Part shown: piece after piece, positions 1-5,798 of the stretch
Numbering within the stretch: the stretch's first letter is position 1
Layout: each line of letters opens with the position of its first letter
Source: Bryobacterales bacterium
Lineage (GTDB): Bacteria; Acidobacteriota; Terriglobia; Bryobacterales; Bryobacteraceae
DNA: 6,442 bases
Reading direction: 5' to 3'
NCBI GenBank assembly: GCA_003164075.1
Contig: PLRZ01000366.1
Location: 1-6,442 of the forward strand
The notes under the pieces: generated by a model
What the model was told of the DNA's origin: nothing
What the model saw: the letters and a program-made list of their open reading frames with translations, nothing else
Databases searched by the model: none
Made by a program: the position numbers and the translations under genes

Positions 1-503
1 GGCAGGCCGTCGGCGCGCTGCTGGAATTCCGCGCCCACACCCAGATGCCAGGGGCCCGCGTGCGCCGCGTCCGACAGTGTCGCCACATGGCCCCCGCGGG
101 CGGTCTCGCCGCGGACGATCATGGCAAACGTATTATTGAAGCCCAGCGGCGGGAGCCACGCCAGCTTCCATTGCGCTCGATACGCGGCGCGCACATCCGC
201 CAGCACAGTGGCGGGGTCGGTTGCCGGCGGCCGCTTCAAGACGGCCATCAGCGCCGTGCCGGTGTATTCGGGGTAGAGATCGATGGAGCCCCGCACCAGC
301 GCCTCATGCAACAACAGCGTGCCGCCGAGATTCAGGGCACGCTCCACCGGTACGCCCACGCGGCGCTCGATCTGCTGCGCCAGAATCTCGCCCAGGATCA
401 CCTGTTCGGTGAAATTCTTGGAGCCCACCACGATCTGCGGGTGCCCGCCGCAGGAGGCCAGCAGCAGCCCGCTCAGGCAGGCGACAATCTTCGTTCGATC
501 CAT
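1..503 (-). CDS. Osmoprotectant ABC transporter substrate-binding lipoprotein (partial, C-terminus beyond window)
   Basis: This is the extracytoplasmic solute receptor of a glycine betaine/choline/carnitine-type importer (OpuAC/OsmF-like fold). My own translation of the minus strand from the ATG at 503-501 gives 167 residues before the window edge, out of roughly 280 expected. The N-terminus is a lipoprotein signal: charged MDRTK, a short hydrophobic run and a lipobox L15-A16-S17-Cys18, so the mature protein should be lipid-anchored. Soon after comes VVGSKNFTEQVILGE, the hallmark start of this family, followed by an LNLGGTLLLHEAL segment and DLYPEYTGTAL, also family-typical. A GAGGGG ribosome-binding site lies 5 nt before the ATG. 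The gene starts 31 bp inside the permease gene, so the two are probably translationally coupled. Substrate choice cannot be read from this part. Confidence 0.9.
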   Translation of the reverse strand, partial: MDRTKIVACLSGLLLASCGGHPQIVVGSKNFTEQVILGEILAQQIERRVGVPVERALNLGGTLLLHEALVRGSIDLYPEYTGTALMAVLKRPPATDPATVLADVRAAYRAQWKLAWLPPLGFNNTFAMIVRGETARGGHVATLSDAAHAGPWHLGVGAEFQQRADGL

Positions 504-1081
504 TCCAACCCCTCGTCCGCCAGCAATGCCATGGCCGCGGCGGGCAGCGCGCCCGCCAGCAAAGCCTGCTTATCCATCATGGCAATCCCGCGCACCAGAA
601 ACACGCCCAAGCCGCCGGCGCCGATGAAGGCCGCGATCGTCGCCGTCCCGATGGTGGTCACCGTGGCAATGCGCAGCCCGGCCACAATCGAAGGGACAGC
701 CAGCGGCAGTTCCACCTGCCAGAGAATCTGGCGCGGCGTCATCCCCATCGCCATGGCCGATTCGCGTACCGAAGGGTCCACGCCCATGATGCCGGTGAGC
801 GTACTGCGCAGAATCGGCAACAGCGCGTACAGGCTCAGGGCCAGGATGGCGGTGTGCTCGCCGATACCGATCAGCGGCAGCAGAAAGCCGAACAGCGCCA
901 GGCTGGGGACCGTCTGCGCGATATTCGCGAAGCCCAATACCCAACGCCGCGCGGCCGGCCGGCGCGCCAACAGGACTGCGGCGGGCAGCGCCAGTGCTAC
1001 CGCGATGGCGATGGTAATCCCGACCAGCCGCAAGTGCTGCAGCGAGAGCGACAAAATCTCCGGCGCCAGGCTGCCGTTCAT
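473..1081 (-). CDS. Osmoprotectant ABC transporter permease (ProW/OpuCB-like)
   Basis: This 202-residue inner-membrane protein forms the channel of the importer encoded with its neighbours. It has several hydrophobic helices (about residues 17-39, 50-72, 76-97, 128-153 and 172-189). The cytoplasmic EAA coupling loop is visible at about 106-137 (RESAMAMGMTPRQILWQV, then LPLAVPSIVAGLR); this loop docks on the ATPase. The IGAGGLGVFLVRGI stretch at about 153-166 is typical of the ProW/OpuBB/OpuCB family. Length is normal for stand-alone permeases, and no substrate-binding domain is fused to it. The ATG at 1081 overlaps the ATPase stop by 4 bp (ATGA), and GGGAGG sits just upstream. Its 3' end overlaps the substrate-binding protein gene by 31 bp. 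Confidence 0.93.
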   Translation of the reverse strand: MNGSLAPEILSLSLQHLRLVGITIAIAVALALPAAVLLARRPAARRWVLGFANIAQTVPSLALFGFLLPLIGIGEHTAILALSLYALLPILRSTLTGIMGVDPSVRESAMAMGMTPRQILWQVELPLAVPSIVAGLRIATVTTIGTATIAAFIGAGGLGVFLVRGIAMMDKQALLAGALPAAAMALLADEGLEWIERRLSPA

Positions 1082-1827
1082 TTCGGCCTCCCATCCTCTT
1101 CGATGCCCGCCAGGAACGCCCGCGCCTCAGGCGTGCCGGCGTTGCGGAATTCGGGCGGCGTGGCGACCAGTTCCAGCGCTCCATCGCGCAGCAAAGCGAT
1201 GCGCGTGGCCAGCATGAGCGCCTCGCGGACATCGTGCGTCACGAACAGCGCGGTCTTGCGCACGGTGCGGCGCAGTTCCACGAATTGCCGCTGCAACTCG
1301 AAGCGTGTGATGGGGTCGAGCGAGGCGAACGGCTCGTCGAACAGGAGCAGCGGCGGGTCGGCGCCCAGCGCGCGCGCGATACCCACCCGCTGCCGCTCGC
1401 CGCCGGAAAGTTGCCGCGGATAGCGGTGGCGGAATTCCGCGGGCGCGAGCCCCACCGCTTCCAGCAGCAACTCCACCCGCGCCGCCACGCGCGCCGGTTC
1501 CCATTCCTCCAACCGCGGCACGAGTCCGATGTTGGCCTCCACCGTCCAATGCGGGAAGAGTCCCGCGTCCTGGATGACATAGCCCATGCGGCGGCGCATC
1601 CGGACCGGGTCCCAAAGCGTTGCGGCACGGCCTTCGAAGCGGACCTCGCCCGCGGAGGCCGGAACCAGTCCGTTGACGGTTTTCAGCAGCGTGGTTTTGC
1701 CCGATCCGCTGCGGCCCAACAGCACCACGGTTTCGCCCTCCTCCACGTTCAGGTCGATATGGCGCAGTACCGGCCGGCCACCCAGAGCGCAGGACACATC
1801 GCGGATTTCGAGAATGGCGGAAGGCAC
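1078..1827 (-). CDS. Osmoprotectant ABC transporter ATP-binding protein (ProV/OpuCA-like, no CBS domains)
   Basis: This 249-residue ATPase powers the importer encoded downstream. All motifs are intact: Walker A GRSGSGKT at 38-45, Q-loop Gln86 in VIQDAGLFPH, signature LSGGERQ at 140-146, Walker B LLLFDEP at 160-166, D-loop SLD at 169-171 and H-loop His198 (FVTHD). The QDAGLFPHWTVEANI segment is typical of the quaternary-amine transporter ATPases. Unlike ProV or OpuCA of model bacteria it ends soon after the ABC domain and has no CBS pair, so the CBS-type ionic-strength sensing known for OpuA is absent. Start choice: GTG at 1827 is the first possible start after an in-frame TAA at 1839-1837. 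It lacks a good Shine-Dalgarno, and an ATG-TAA pair lies 15 nt upstream in the same frame (see separate entry). No convincing promoter was found. Confidence 0.93.
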   Translation of the reverse strand: MPSAILEIRDVSCALGGRPVLRHIDLNVEEGETVVLLGRSGSGKTTLLKTVNGLVPASAGEVRFEGRAATLWDPVRMRRRMGYVIQDAGLFPHWTVEANIGLVPRLEEWEPARVAARVELLLEAVGLAPAEFRHRYPRQLSGGERQRVGIARALGADPPLLLFDEPFASLDPITRFELQRQFVELRRTVRKTALFVTHDVREALMLATRIALLRDGALELVATPPEFRNAGTPEARAFLAGIEEDGRPK

Positions 1828-1836
1828 GGAGACAGT

Positions 1837-1842
1837 TTACAT
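1837..1842 (-). other. In-frame ATG-TAA pair just upstream of the ABC ATPase GTG start
   Basis: On the minus strand ATG (1842-1840) is followed at once by TAA (1839-1837), then ACT GTC TCC and the GTG start at 1827, all in one frame. A purine-rich GGGGGAAG (1859-1852) lies 9 nt before the ATG, whereas the GTG has no comparable site. Either this is a two-codon minimal open reading frame that lets ribosomes terminate and restart at GTG, or codon 2 of the original start has mutated to a stop. Chance is also possible. Confidence 0.4.
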
Positions 1843-2310
1843 GGTAAGCGGCTTCCCCCGCGACTACTGCACCGGCATGTGTCACCGGCGTGATGAGCGA
1901 GCCCAACCGGCCCGACGCACGATCGCAAACCACCGCGCGCAGTTCCGCCACATCTCCGTTCGGTTCCAGCGCCGTGGTAAATGCTTGAGCGCGAGCCCCT
2001 GGCGGATGGTCCCGCGGTCCTTGCCATCGGCCGACCGTGGAGTCAGCACCACTTCCACGTCGCCGGTCTACTGGTCGCGGTTCTGTTGCAACTGGAGATC
2101 GCCCGCCGAGATCATGACCGTCGCGCGGATACTTCCCGGCTTCGGCTGGTCGACTTTCTGGTATCCCGCCAGCAACCCGATCCCGTCCACGGCCAGCGGA
2201 CTGACCAGCGCCTCCCGGATGGCCTCGGTGCGCTACGCCTCCGCGTTCTTCGGCTCGGGCAGCGCTATGGTGCGCCGAACCGATTGTAGCTCACGGAGCA
2301 GAGGCGCGGA
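1841..2310 (-). pseudogene. Decayed C-terminal part of a VWFA-related (acidobacterial-type) protein
   Basis: The minus strand carries a protein-like stretch that no intact frame explains. From about 2292 it reads ELQSVRRTIALPEPKNAEA, stop, RTEAIREALVSPLAVDGIG, then a segment with YQKVDQPKPGSIRATV and DLQLQQNRDQ, stop, TGDVEVVLTPRSADGKDRG, GLALKH. After a frameshift it continues TTALEPNGDVAELRAVV and DRASGRLGSLITPV. As I recall the family, this matches the region after the VWFA domain in the abundant acidobacterial VWFA-related proteins, which end with a pattern like LR-VVRD-ASG-LGS-T-PV. Damage: TAG at 2235-2233; TAG at 2070-2068, where the family normally has Trp (TGG) in a -RWTG- motif; and a single-base frameshift near 1978-1985. 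The VWFA domain itself is missing. The family name is from memory; the decay pattern is seen directly. Confidence 0.6.
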
Positions 2311-2352
2311 CCTGTATCGCTTATTTTAGAGATCCGATCGGCGGCGCTCAGG

Positions 2353-2430
2353 GCACTTTCTAGACGGCGGCCAACAGGTCCTTCTCAGTGAAACTCTCGT
2401 TGAAGCGCTCGACTTCCTTGCCGGCGCGAT
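2353..2430 (+). repeat. 78-bp imperfect direct repeat, copy A
   Basis: This aligns without gaps to 5804-5881 in the same orientation, with 13 mismatches in 78 positions by my hand count (about 83%). It is the sequence basis for the thioredoxin-gene remnant. Similarity stops at 2430 on one side; on the other side the flanks are unrelated. Confidence 0.85.
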
Positions 2431-2460
2431 ACGACGAAATCCTTGCGCACCCGCAGCTTT
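2353..2460 (-). pseudogene. Remnant of the 3' end of a TlpA/thioredoxin-like gene
   Basis: The minus strand reads YRAGKEVERFNESFTEKDLLAAV and then TAG, almost identical to the last residues of the live thioredoxin-type protein at 5799-6442 (DRAGKEVERFNESLTEKDLLAAVQKAL). A Gln codon of the live copy is the stop here, and a second stop (TGA) follows three codons later. Upstream, a weaker stretch in a shifted frame (KLRVRKDFVV) can be aligned to the KYKLESYPVTVVF strand of the live protein. Beyond about 2460 the similarity fades, and the active-site CxxC region is absent. Many differences from the live copy are at third codon positions, which suggests the two copies diverged while both were coding. 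Confidence 0.75.
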
Positions 2461-2546
2461 TGCGGAAGGGTTAGCGGCCCGCGGGTACAAGCGCACTGGA
2501 CGCGATTCGACAGTTCGAATGTTTGGGCGTTAGGCGCCCCAGTTGA

Positions 2547-2714
2547 CATGAGCGGGACTTCACGGGAGTAATCCAGGAAACACCTATTCCACCTTTTTCC
2601 GAGTTGGCGACGGTGCAGCCGGAGGTGCCTTGGACGCTTCCCACAACGCCGTTTCGGGTCAGTATCCGAGTGTCCTACGACCTGTGCTCAGGCGGCGCGG
2701 GTGCGGTCAACTGA
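2547..2714 (+). other. Orphan open frame without a start codon, possible gene fragment
   Basis: Between TGA at 2544-2546 and TGA at 2712-2714 one plus-strand frame stays open for 55 codons. It has strongly GC-rich third positions through about 2598-2711, unlike the other two frames. It reads, in part, PIPPFSELATVQPEVPWTLP and then TPFRVSIRVSYDLCSGG. There is no ATG, GTG or TTG near its beginning, so it cannot be a complete gene. It could be the C-terminal tail of a lost gene, or chance. I do not recognise the family. The rest of 2431-2787 shows nothing I can name. Confidence 0.25.
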
Positions 2715-2787
2715 AGGGATACCTGGAACAGTGGCCCGTGAACAGATGGCGAGACCGGCGCCACCGTGATACAACGGGTTTTCACAT

Positions 2788-3467
2788 ATGTCACGACGTC
2801 TGCGCTCGACAACGCTGGTAGCTGCTGACCTAAGACGTGTCTTCAGGTCTGATGAGAAACGTCTGGTTGACGCCTACGTCGCGCGCCTGTACGTTCTGTA
2901 CGAGGACCTCAGGATCGAGATCTCCGCCATCAACGCGAACAGCATTCCGAGCCTCGACATACCGGACCCGGCAGGAGAGGGCCTGGAATACCAGGAGGTT
3001 GGCAAATACCGCCGAAACTACTTTCTAAGGCGCTCCATTGGCACTCTATATGAATTTGCAGAGGGGCTGCGTTTGCTTGCGGCGTGCCCCGATTTCGCCT
3101 GGGTGTCGGCTGACTTCGACAGTGACACCGCCGCGCAGTGGAATGCGGCTACTGGTTTTTTCAGTCGAAGGAGCGGCTCATCCAGAACGTTCGGAACGAT
3201 ATCGGGGGACACTTTGGCAGCAAGGCGGCCATTTACGCGGTGCCTAACTTGAGCACTGGGACAGTAGGCAAAATCGAGACTAAGTACGATGATCAGAATT
3301 GTCCGCGCCCGCCAGAGGTCCATTTCGCAGGTGAGATTGCCGAGTCAGCGTTCCCCAGACATCTCCCGGGTACGAGCGTTGACGAGCAGGTAGGAGGATT
3401 TATGAAAGACGTACTCGAGCCGGGATACCGCGCGCTGGCGAGCCGGGCGATGGAAGCGGAACCGTAG
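2788..3467 (+). CDS. Uncharacterised protein, two frames joined by a -1 frameshift (226 aa if joined)
   Basis: I do not recognise this as a named family. Frame one starts at ATG 2788, the only start codon after the in-frame TGA at 2767-2769, and encodes a helical, charged protein with motifs such as RLVDAYVARLYVLYEDLRIE and YRRNYFLRRSIGTLYEFAEG. At about residue 123 the sensible reading passes into the -1 frame: FFQSKERLIQNVRNDIGGHF, then KAAIYAVPNLSTG, ending at TAG 3465-3467. Without the shift the protein ends at 3252 with an arginine/serine-rich tail that looks like out-of-frame sequence (154 aa). The switch point is a run of six T in the register T TTT TTC (3156-3162). No signal peptide or membrane helix is seen, and no strong Shine-Dalgarno. 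It may be a programmed frameshift, a one-base deletion in a pseudogene, or a sequencing error in the homopolymer. Confidence 0.6.
3156..3162 (+). other. T TTT TTC slippery heptamer at the frame junction
   Basis: The heptamer sits in the zero frame as ggT TTT TTC, the canonical X XXY YYZ arrangement for -1 slippage, and the -1 frame continues with CAG into the coding-like sequence described above. Only weak downstream hairpins are visible (for example cgtt/aacg around 3188-3198), and no strong upstream Shine-Dalgarno-like stimulator, so the context for efficient frameshifting is poor. Confidence 0.4.
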
Positions 3468-3687
3468 TCTCCTCGAGCGCCGTACCTGGCCCCCGTGCGC
3501 CAGAGGTCCGCGTCGGCGGCTTCGCTAGCATTTTTCCGTGGGCGGCGCATCACGAGAGGGATGCCCGAATTCGGCCGAGGGATGGCTGTCGCATGCACAC
3601 TCCCGGGGGTAACCCTCCTAAGTGTGGTTACGAAAGCTGGCTGAGCGCAACCGAATCACTCCAGCAAGATGTGTATGCCGTCTGCGG

Positions 3688-3693
3688 TATACT
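3688..3693 (+). promoter_or_regulatory. Putative -10 box TATACT
   Basis: TATACT matches the sigma-70 -10 consensus at 5 of 6 positions and lies 22 nt before the ATG at 3716, leaving a short leader that contains the ribosome-binding site. No good -35 hexamer is found at 16-18 nt upstream (the sequence there is around caagat), so this call rests on the -10 alone. Confidence 0.4.
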
Positions 3694-3701
3694 ACTCGCG
3701 A

Positions 3702-3707
3702 CAGGTG
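3702..3707 (+). promoter_or_regulatory. Ribosome-binding site AGGTGA that sets the start at 3716
   Basis: AGGTGA lies 8 nt before the ATG at 3716. This supports that start over the longer open frame beginning at 3593, whose extra 41 residues are not hydrophobic, have no ribosome-binding site and would span the -10 box. Confidence 0.7.
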
Positions 3708-3715
3708 AAATTAAC

Positions 3716-5011
3716 ATGGGCAATCGAGTGACACAATTTTGTCTTCGCGCTTTGCCGATTCTCCTCATGATGCTCGGCATTGCTTTCCTCCTGTTCTGCG
3801 TTATTCAGTTTTGGAATCTGAGGGATGGGGTGAATGACAAAACCGCGCTTGGAAAGCTGTTAAGCCAAGGAAAGGGCGACGAGTATATTAGCGCGAAGCT
3901 TGATCTCTACAACCGCCGCGCCGACGACATCAAGACCCTGCTCGTGTACCTGCTTGCAATCGGCGGTTTCATTACTGCCCTACAAGGCCTATTTGCTTTC
4001 TTTAACGTTCAGAACTTCACTAAGCAGGCAGACGACGCAATGAAGAAGGGCAATGAGACCGTGACGAAGCTCGAAAGCCAGGGTAATGCGGCCAGGAGAC
4101 GGGTGGAGGTGATTGCCTCATCGGCGGCAAAGACTGAATCTAAGGCCCAACGGATGTTGAAGTCAATCGAAGCACAGATGCCTGTGTTCACCCAGATGGA
4201 TCGCGTGATCAACGCTGCCGTTGAACAACTGCAGCTTCTGTTTCGCGAGCCGGACACTCTCACCGATCTGTACGACACGATTTTGCCCACGGATCGCCAG
4301 CGAATCACGTATTACGAGCGGAGCGTCGCTGGGTTGGAATTTGCCGAGTTGCCGCAGTTAAAGACTAAACTGGCCAACGTTTATCGTGGTCTGGCTGTGT
4401 TTTATGCCTCGAAGTGTTTCAAGGACCTCGACCAACTGAAGGAGAAGAGATGGTCCGAAGGCCCTGATGTCGACAGAATCAGGGACAAGGAGGACCTCAC
4501 TCGTGCGCGACTCTACGCCGAGATGGCGCGAGCAAAATCGGAGAATCCTTTCTGCGTGGAAAATGACTTGGGATGGATGGCATCAAGGGACGGAGATCTA
4601 TGTTTGGCGGCCGAACACTGCCGACGCAGTTTAGCACTGCAGCCATGCCAACAAAGAGCGCTTACCAACCTGGGGATTACCCAACTAAAACAAAACAACC
4701 TCGCGGAAGCCGTCGTCACTTTGAGCAGGGCTAAGCAGCTCGAAATTTGGGAAACGGATCGGAAGGACCTCAAATCACGGGTACACTACAATCTGGCATG
4801 CACGCTCGTGCGGCAAGCGATGCACAATACAACCCAAGAAGAGAAACTCCTTGCCGAGGCGCTCTGGGAGCTCAATGAGATGCTGAAGTACAACACACGT
4901 GGCCTCCTCACATGCTTTGATAGCGACCTGAAAGAGGATGGAGACCTGCACTTCTTGGCCGACAAGGATAGGCGCGGCATTGCCTCGATACGTGAGGCGA
5001 TGACTACGTGA
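3716..5011 (+). CDS. Uncharacterised two-helix membrane protein with TPR-like C-terminal half
   Basis: This protein of 431 residues is not one I can name. From the ATG supported by AGGTGA: a first membrane helix at about 12-33 (LPILLMMLGIAFLLFCVIQF), a short loop of about 40 residues, a second helix at about 74-97 (LLVYLLAIGGFITALQGLF), then a charged, coiled-coil-like stretch at about 99-155 (KQADDAMKKGNETVTKLES). A large soluble part follows. At about 280-345 it shows TPR-like pairs (NDLGWMASRDGDLCLAAEHC, ALTNLGITQLKQNNLAEAVV), and about 355-390 is another helical pair (VHYNLACTLVRQA). The closing DSDLKEDGDLHFLADKD resembles the tail often found after TPR units. Both ends of the helical hairpin are probably cytoplasmic, so the TPR half would be a cytoplasmic scaffold at the membrane. 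Base composition is lower in GC than the flanks (31 of 60 at 4681-4740 versus 43 of 60 at 1381-1440), suggesting transfer. It seems to have its own promoter. Confidence 0.85.
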   Translation: MGNRVTQFCLRALPILLMMLGIAFLLFCVIQFWNLRDGVNDKTALGKLLSQGKGDEYISAKLDLYNRRADDIKTLLVYLLAIGGFITALQGLFAFFNVQNFTKQADDAMKKGNETVTKLESQGNAARRRVEVIASSAAKTESKAQRMLKSIEAQMPVFTQMDRVINAAVEQLQLLFREPDTLTDLYDTILPTDRQRITYYERSVAGLEFAELPQLKTKLANVYRGLAVFYASKCFKDLDQLKEKRWSEGPDVDRIRDKEDLTRARLYAEMARAKSENPFCVENDLGWMASRDGDLCLAAEHCRRSLALQPCQQRALTNLGITQLKQNNLAEAVVTLSRAKQLEIWETDRKDLKSRVHYNLACTLVRQAMHNTTQEEKLLAEALWELNEMLKYNTRGLLTCFDSDLKEDGDLHFLADKDRRGIASIREAMTT

Positions 5012-5354
5012 TGGGAGTTGATTCAATCATACCCTTAGAATACCCCGCCAAACCCGCATCGTCAACGGCCTGGGTACTCTGCGAGTACTTATTTCGGCAC
5101 GGCTGCCCTTAATCTCGACGAAATCCCTTCTAATCAATCAGATGCGGCCACCCCCGAATTCGAAGGACGACACTGTCTTCGGCTGACCAACGAGAGGCGC
5201 CACACGCTGATTACGCCTGCGAAGCCGCGATCTGGGAAGTTGACCCGCTCCGCCCGCGCCGCTCGGAGATTGCTCGGCTCCCGGTCGGTGCATGCGGCTC
5301 ACGTCAACCCGGCGTCCGCGAACGCTGCTAGGCCCTTACGATGCGTTCGTTGGT
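5012..5354 (+). other. Gene-free spacer with no clear feature
   Basis: No gene, terminator hairpin or RNA is recognisable in these 343 bases. One plus-strand frame is open from 5039 (after TAG 5036-5038) into the start of the hicB-like gene. It reads in part STYFGTAALNLDEIPSNQSD and EFEGRHCLRLTNERRHTL, but has no convincing start codon and could be a decayed gene or chance. There is no clear Shine-Dalgarno or promoter for the gene at 5355; TACGAT at 5338-5343 is only a weak -10 candidate. Confidence 0.4.
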
Positions 5355-5603
5355 ATGATCGAAGTCAAAGGGCCAAACTCCGTGCTCTATACGGTCATTC
5401 TCGAACAGGAAAACGACGGGGGATATGTCGCCGTCGCGCCTGCACTGCCCGGCTGCGTATCCCAAAGCGACACCCATGATGAGGTGATGAAGAACATTTG
5501 CGAAGCCGCCGATCTGTACATCGAAGACTGTATCGCCGCAGGTGACCCGGTCCCGTCTGAAGTGGGCAGAGAATACGTCGAGCTCAAGACCGGCACTCAG
5601 TGA
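5355..5603 (+). CDS. hicB: HicB-like antitoxin (short form)
   Basis: This 82-residue protein has the HicB/UPF0150 fold pattern: YTVILEQENDGGYVAVAPAL (strand, DGGY turn, strand), PGCVSQSDTHDEVMKNI and a helix EAADLYIEDCIAAGDPVP. HicB proteins bind and neutralise the HicA mRNA-cleaving toxin. This one is intact but stops without an added HTH or ribbon-helix-helix domain, so any autoregulation would be indirect. ATG 5355 is preferred over ATG 5292 because the family begins a few residues before the YTV strand, though neither start has a clear Shine-Dalgarno. Its stop overlaps the start of a broken hicA gene by the sequence GTGA, the usual coupling in such operons. With the toxin dead it is probably an orphan antitoxin: a relic, or still able to neutralise HicA encoded elsewhere. 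Confidence 0.85.
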   Translation: MIEVKGPNSVLYTVILEQENDGGYVAVAPALPGCVSQSDTHDEVMKNICEAADLYIEDCIAAGDPVPSEVGREYVELKTGTQ

Positions 5604-5778
5604 AATTGCCGACACGGACCTTTCCGGTCAGGAACTCGTGAGGGTGCTTATTCGCGTGGGCTTTGTCGTTAACCGCCGTGTCGTAGTCCCGGATCACAAG
5701 CACATCCGTCCTGGAACTCTGCGCCAAATCCTGAACGAAGCGGGGATTACCGTCCACCAACTGCTGGACCTTCGCTGA
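5600..5778 (+). pseudogene. hicA: Broken HicA-like toxin gene (frameshift plus loss of the catalytic-His segment)
   Basis: The original start is GTG at 5600-5602, overlapping the hicB stop as GTGA. It reads MKLPT and then leaves the frame, meeting TGA at 5639-5641. The HicA sequence resumes in another frame: TDLSGQELVRVLIRVGFVV, N-R-R, then VVVPDHKHIRPGTLRQILNE, AGITVHQLLDLR, stop at 5778. An extra AC (ACAC instead of AC near 5611-5615) would explain the shift. In intact HicA proteins of this type a stretch of roughly 15-20 residues, containing the G-S-H motif with the catalytic histidine, lies between GFxVxRQ and the RVVVPDHK strand. Here the two ends are joined directly (about 5671-5680), an in-frame deletion. 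The toxin should be both poorly made and inactive. The apparent 78-residue open frame starting at 5542 inside hicB is an artefact of this decay. Confidence 0.8.
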
Positions 5779-5798
5779 ACCGCGAACGCCCTCTCGAA

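Noticed and set aside
45..1217. 390-residue plus-strand open frame
   Set aside because: It lies antisense to the clearly intact permease and ATPase genes; its Arg/Ala/Pro-rich translation has no domain and is a GC-rich shadow.
1127..1951. 274-residue minus-strand open frame
   Set aside because: Only its first 35-40 residues are meaningful, as the tail of the VWFA-type remnant; the rest is the out-of-frame reading of the ABC ATPase gene.
1586..2329. Plus-strand open frame of 247 residues over the remnant
   Set aside because: It is antisense to the ATPase and the VWFA-type remnant, with low-complexity Arg/Ser-rich translation and no family features.
3293..3598. 101-residue minus-strand open frame
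   Set aside because: It overlaps the coding-like second half of the 2788-3467 gene in antisense and has no recognisable features.
3593..3715. N-terminal extension of the membrane-TPR protein
   Set aside because: There is no ribosome-binding site at 3593, the likely -10 box lies inside it, and AGGTGA marks the ATG at 3716.
5018..5029. Small inverted repeat TGATT-C-AATCA after the membrane-TPR gene
   Set aside because: The stem is only 5 AT-rich pairs with a one-base loop and no T tract, so it is not a credible terminator.
5542..5778. 78-residue plus-strand open frame starting inside hicB
   Set aside because: Its first 25 residues are hicB read out of frame; only the HicA-like part is real, and it belongs to the broken hicA whose own start is GTG at 5600.
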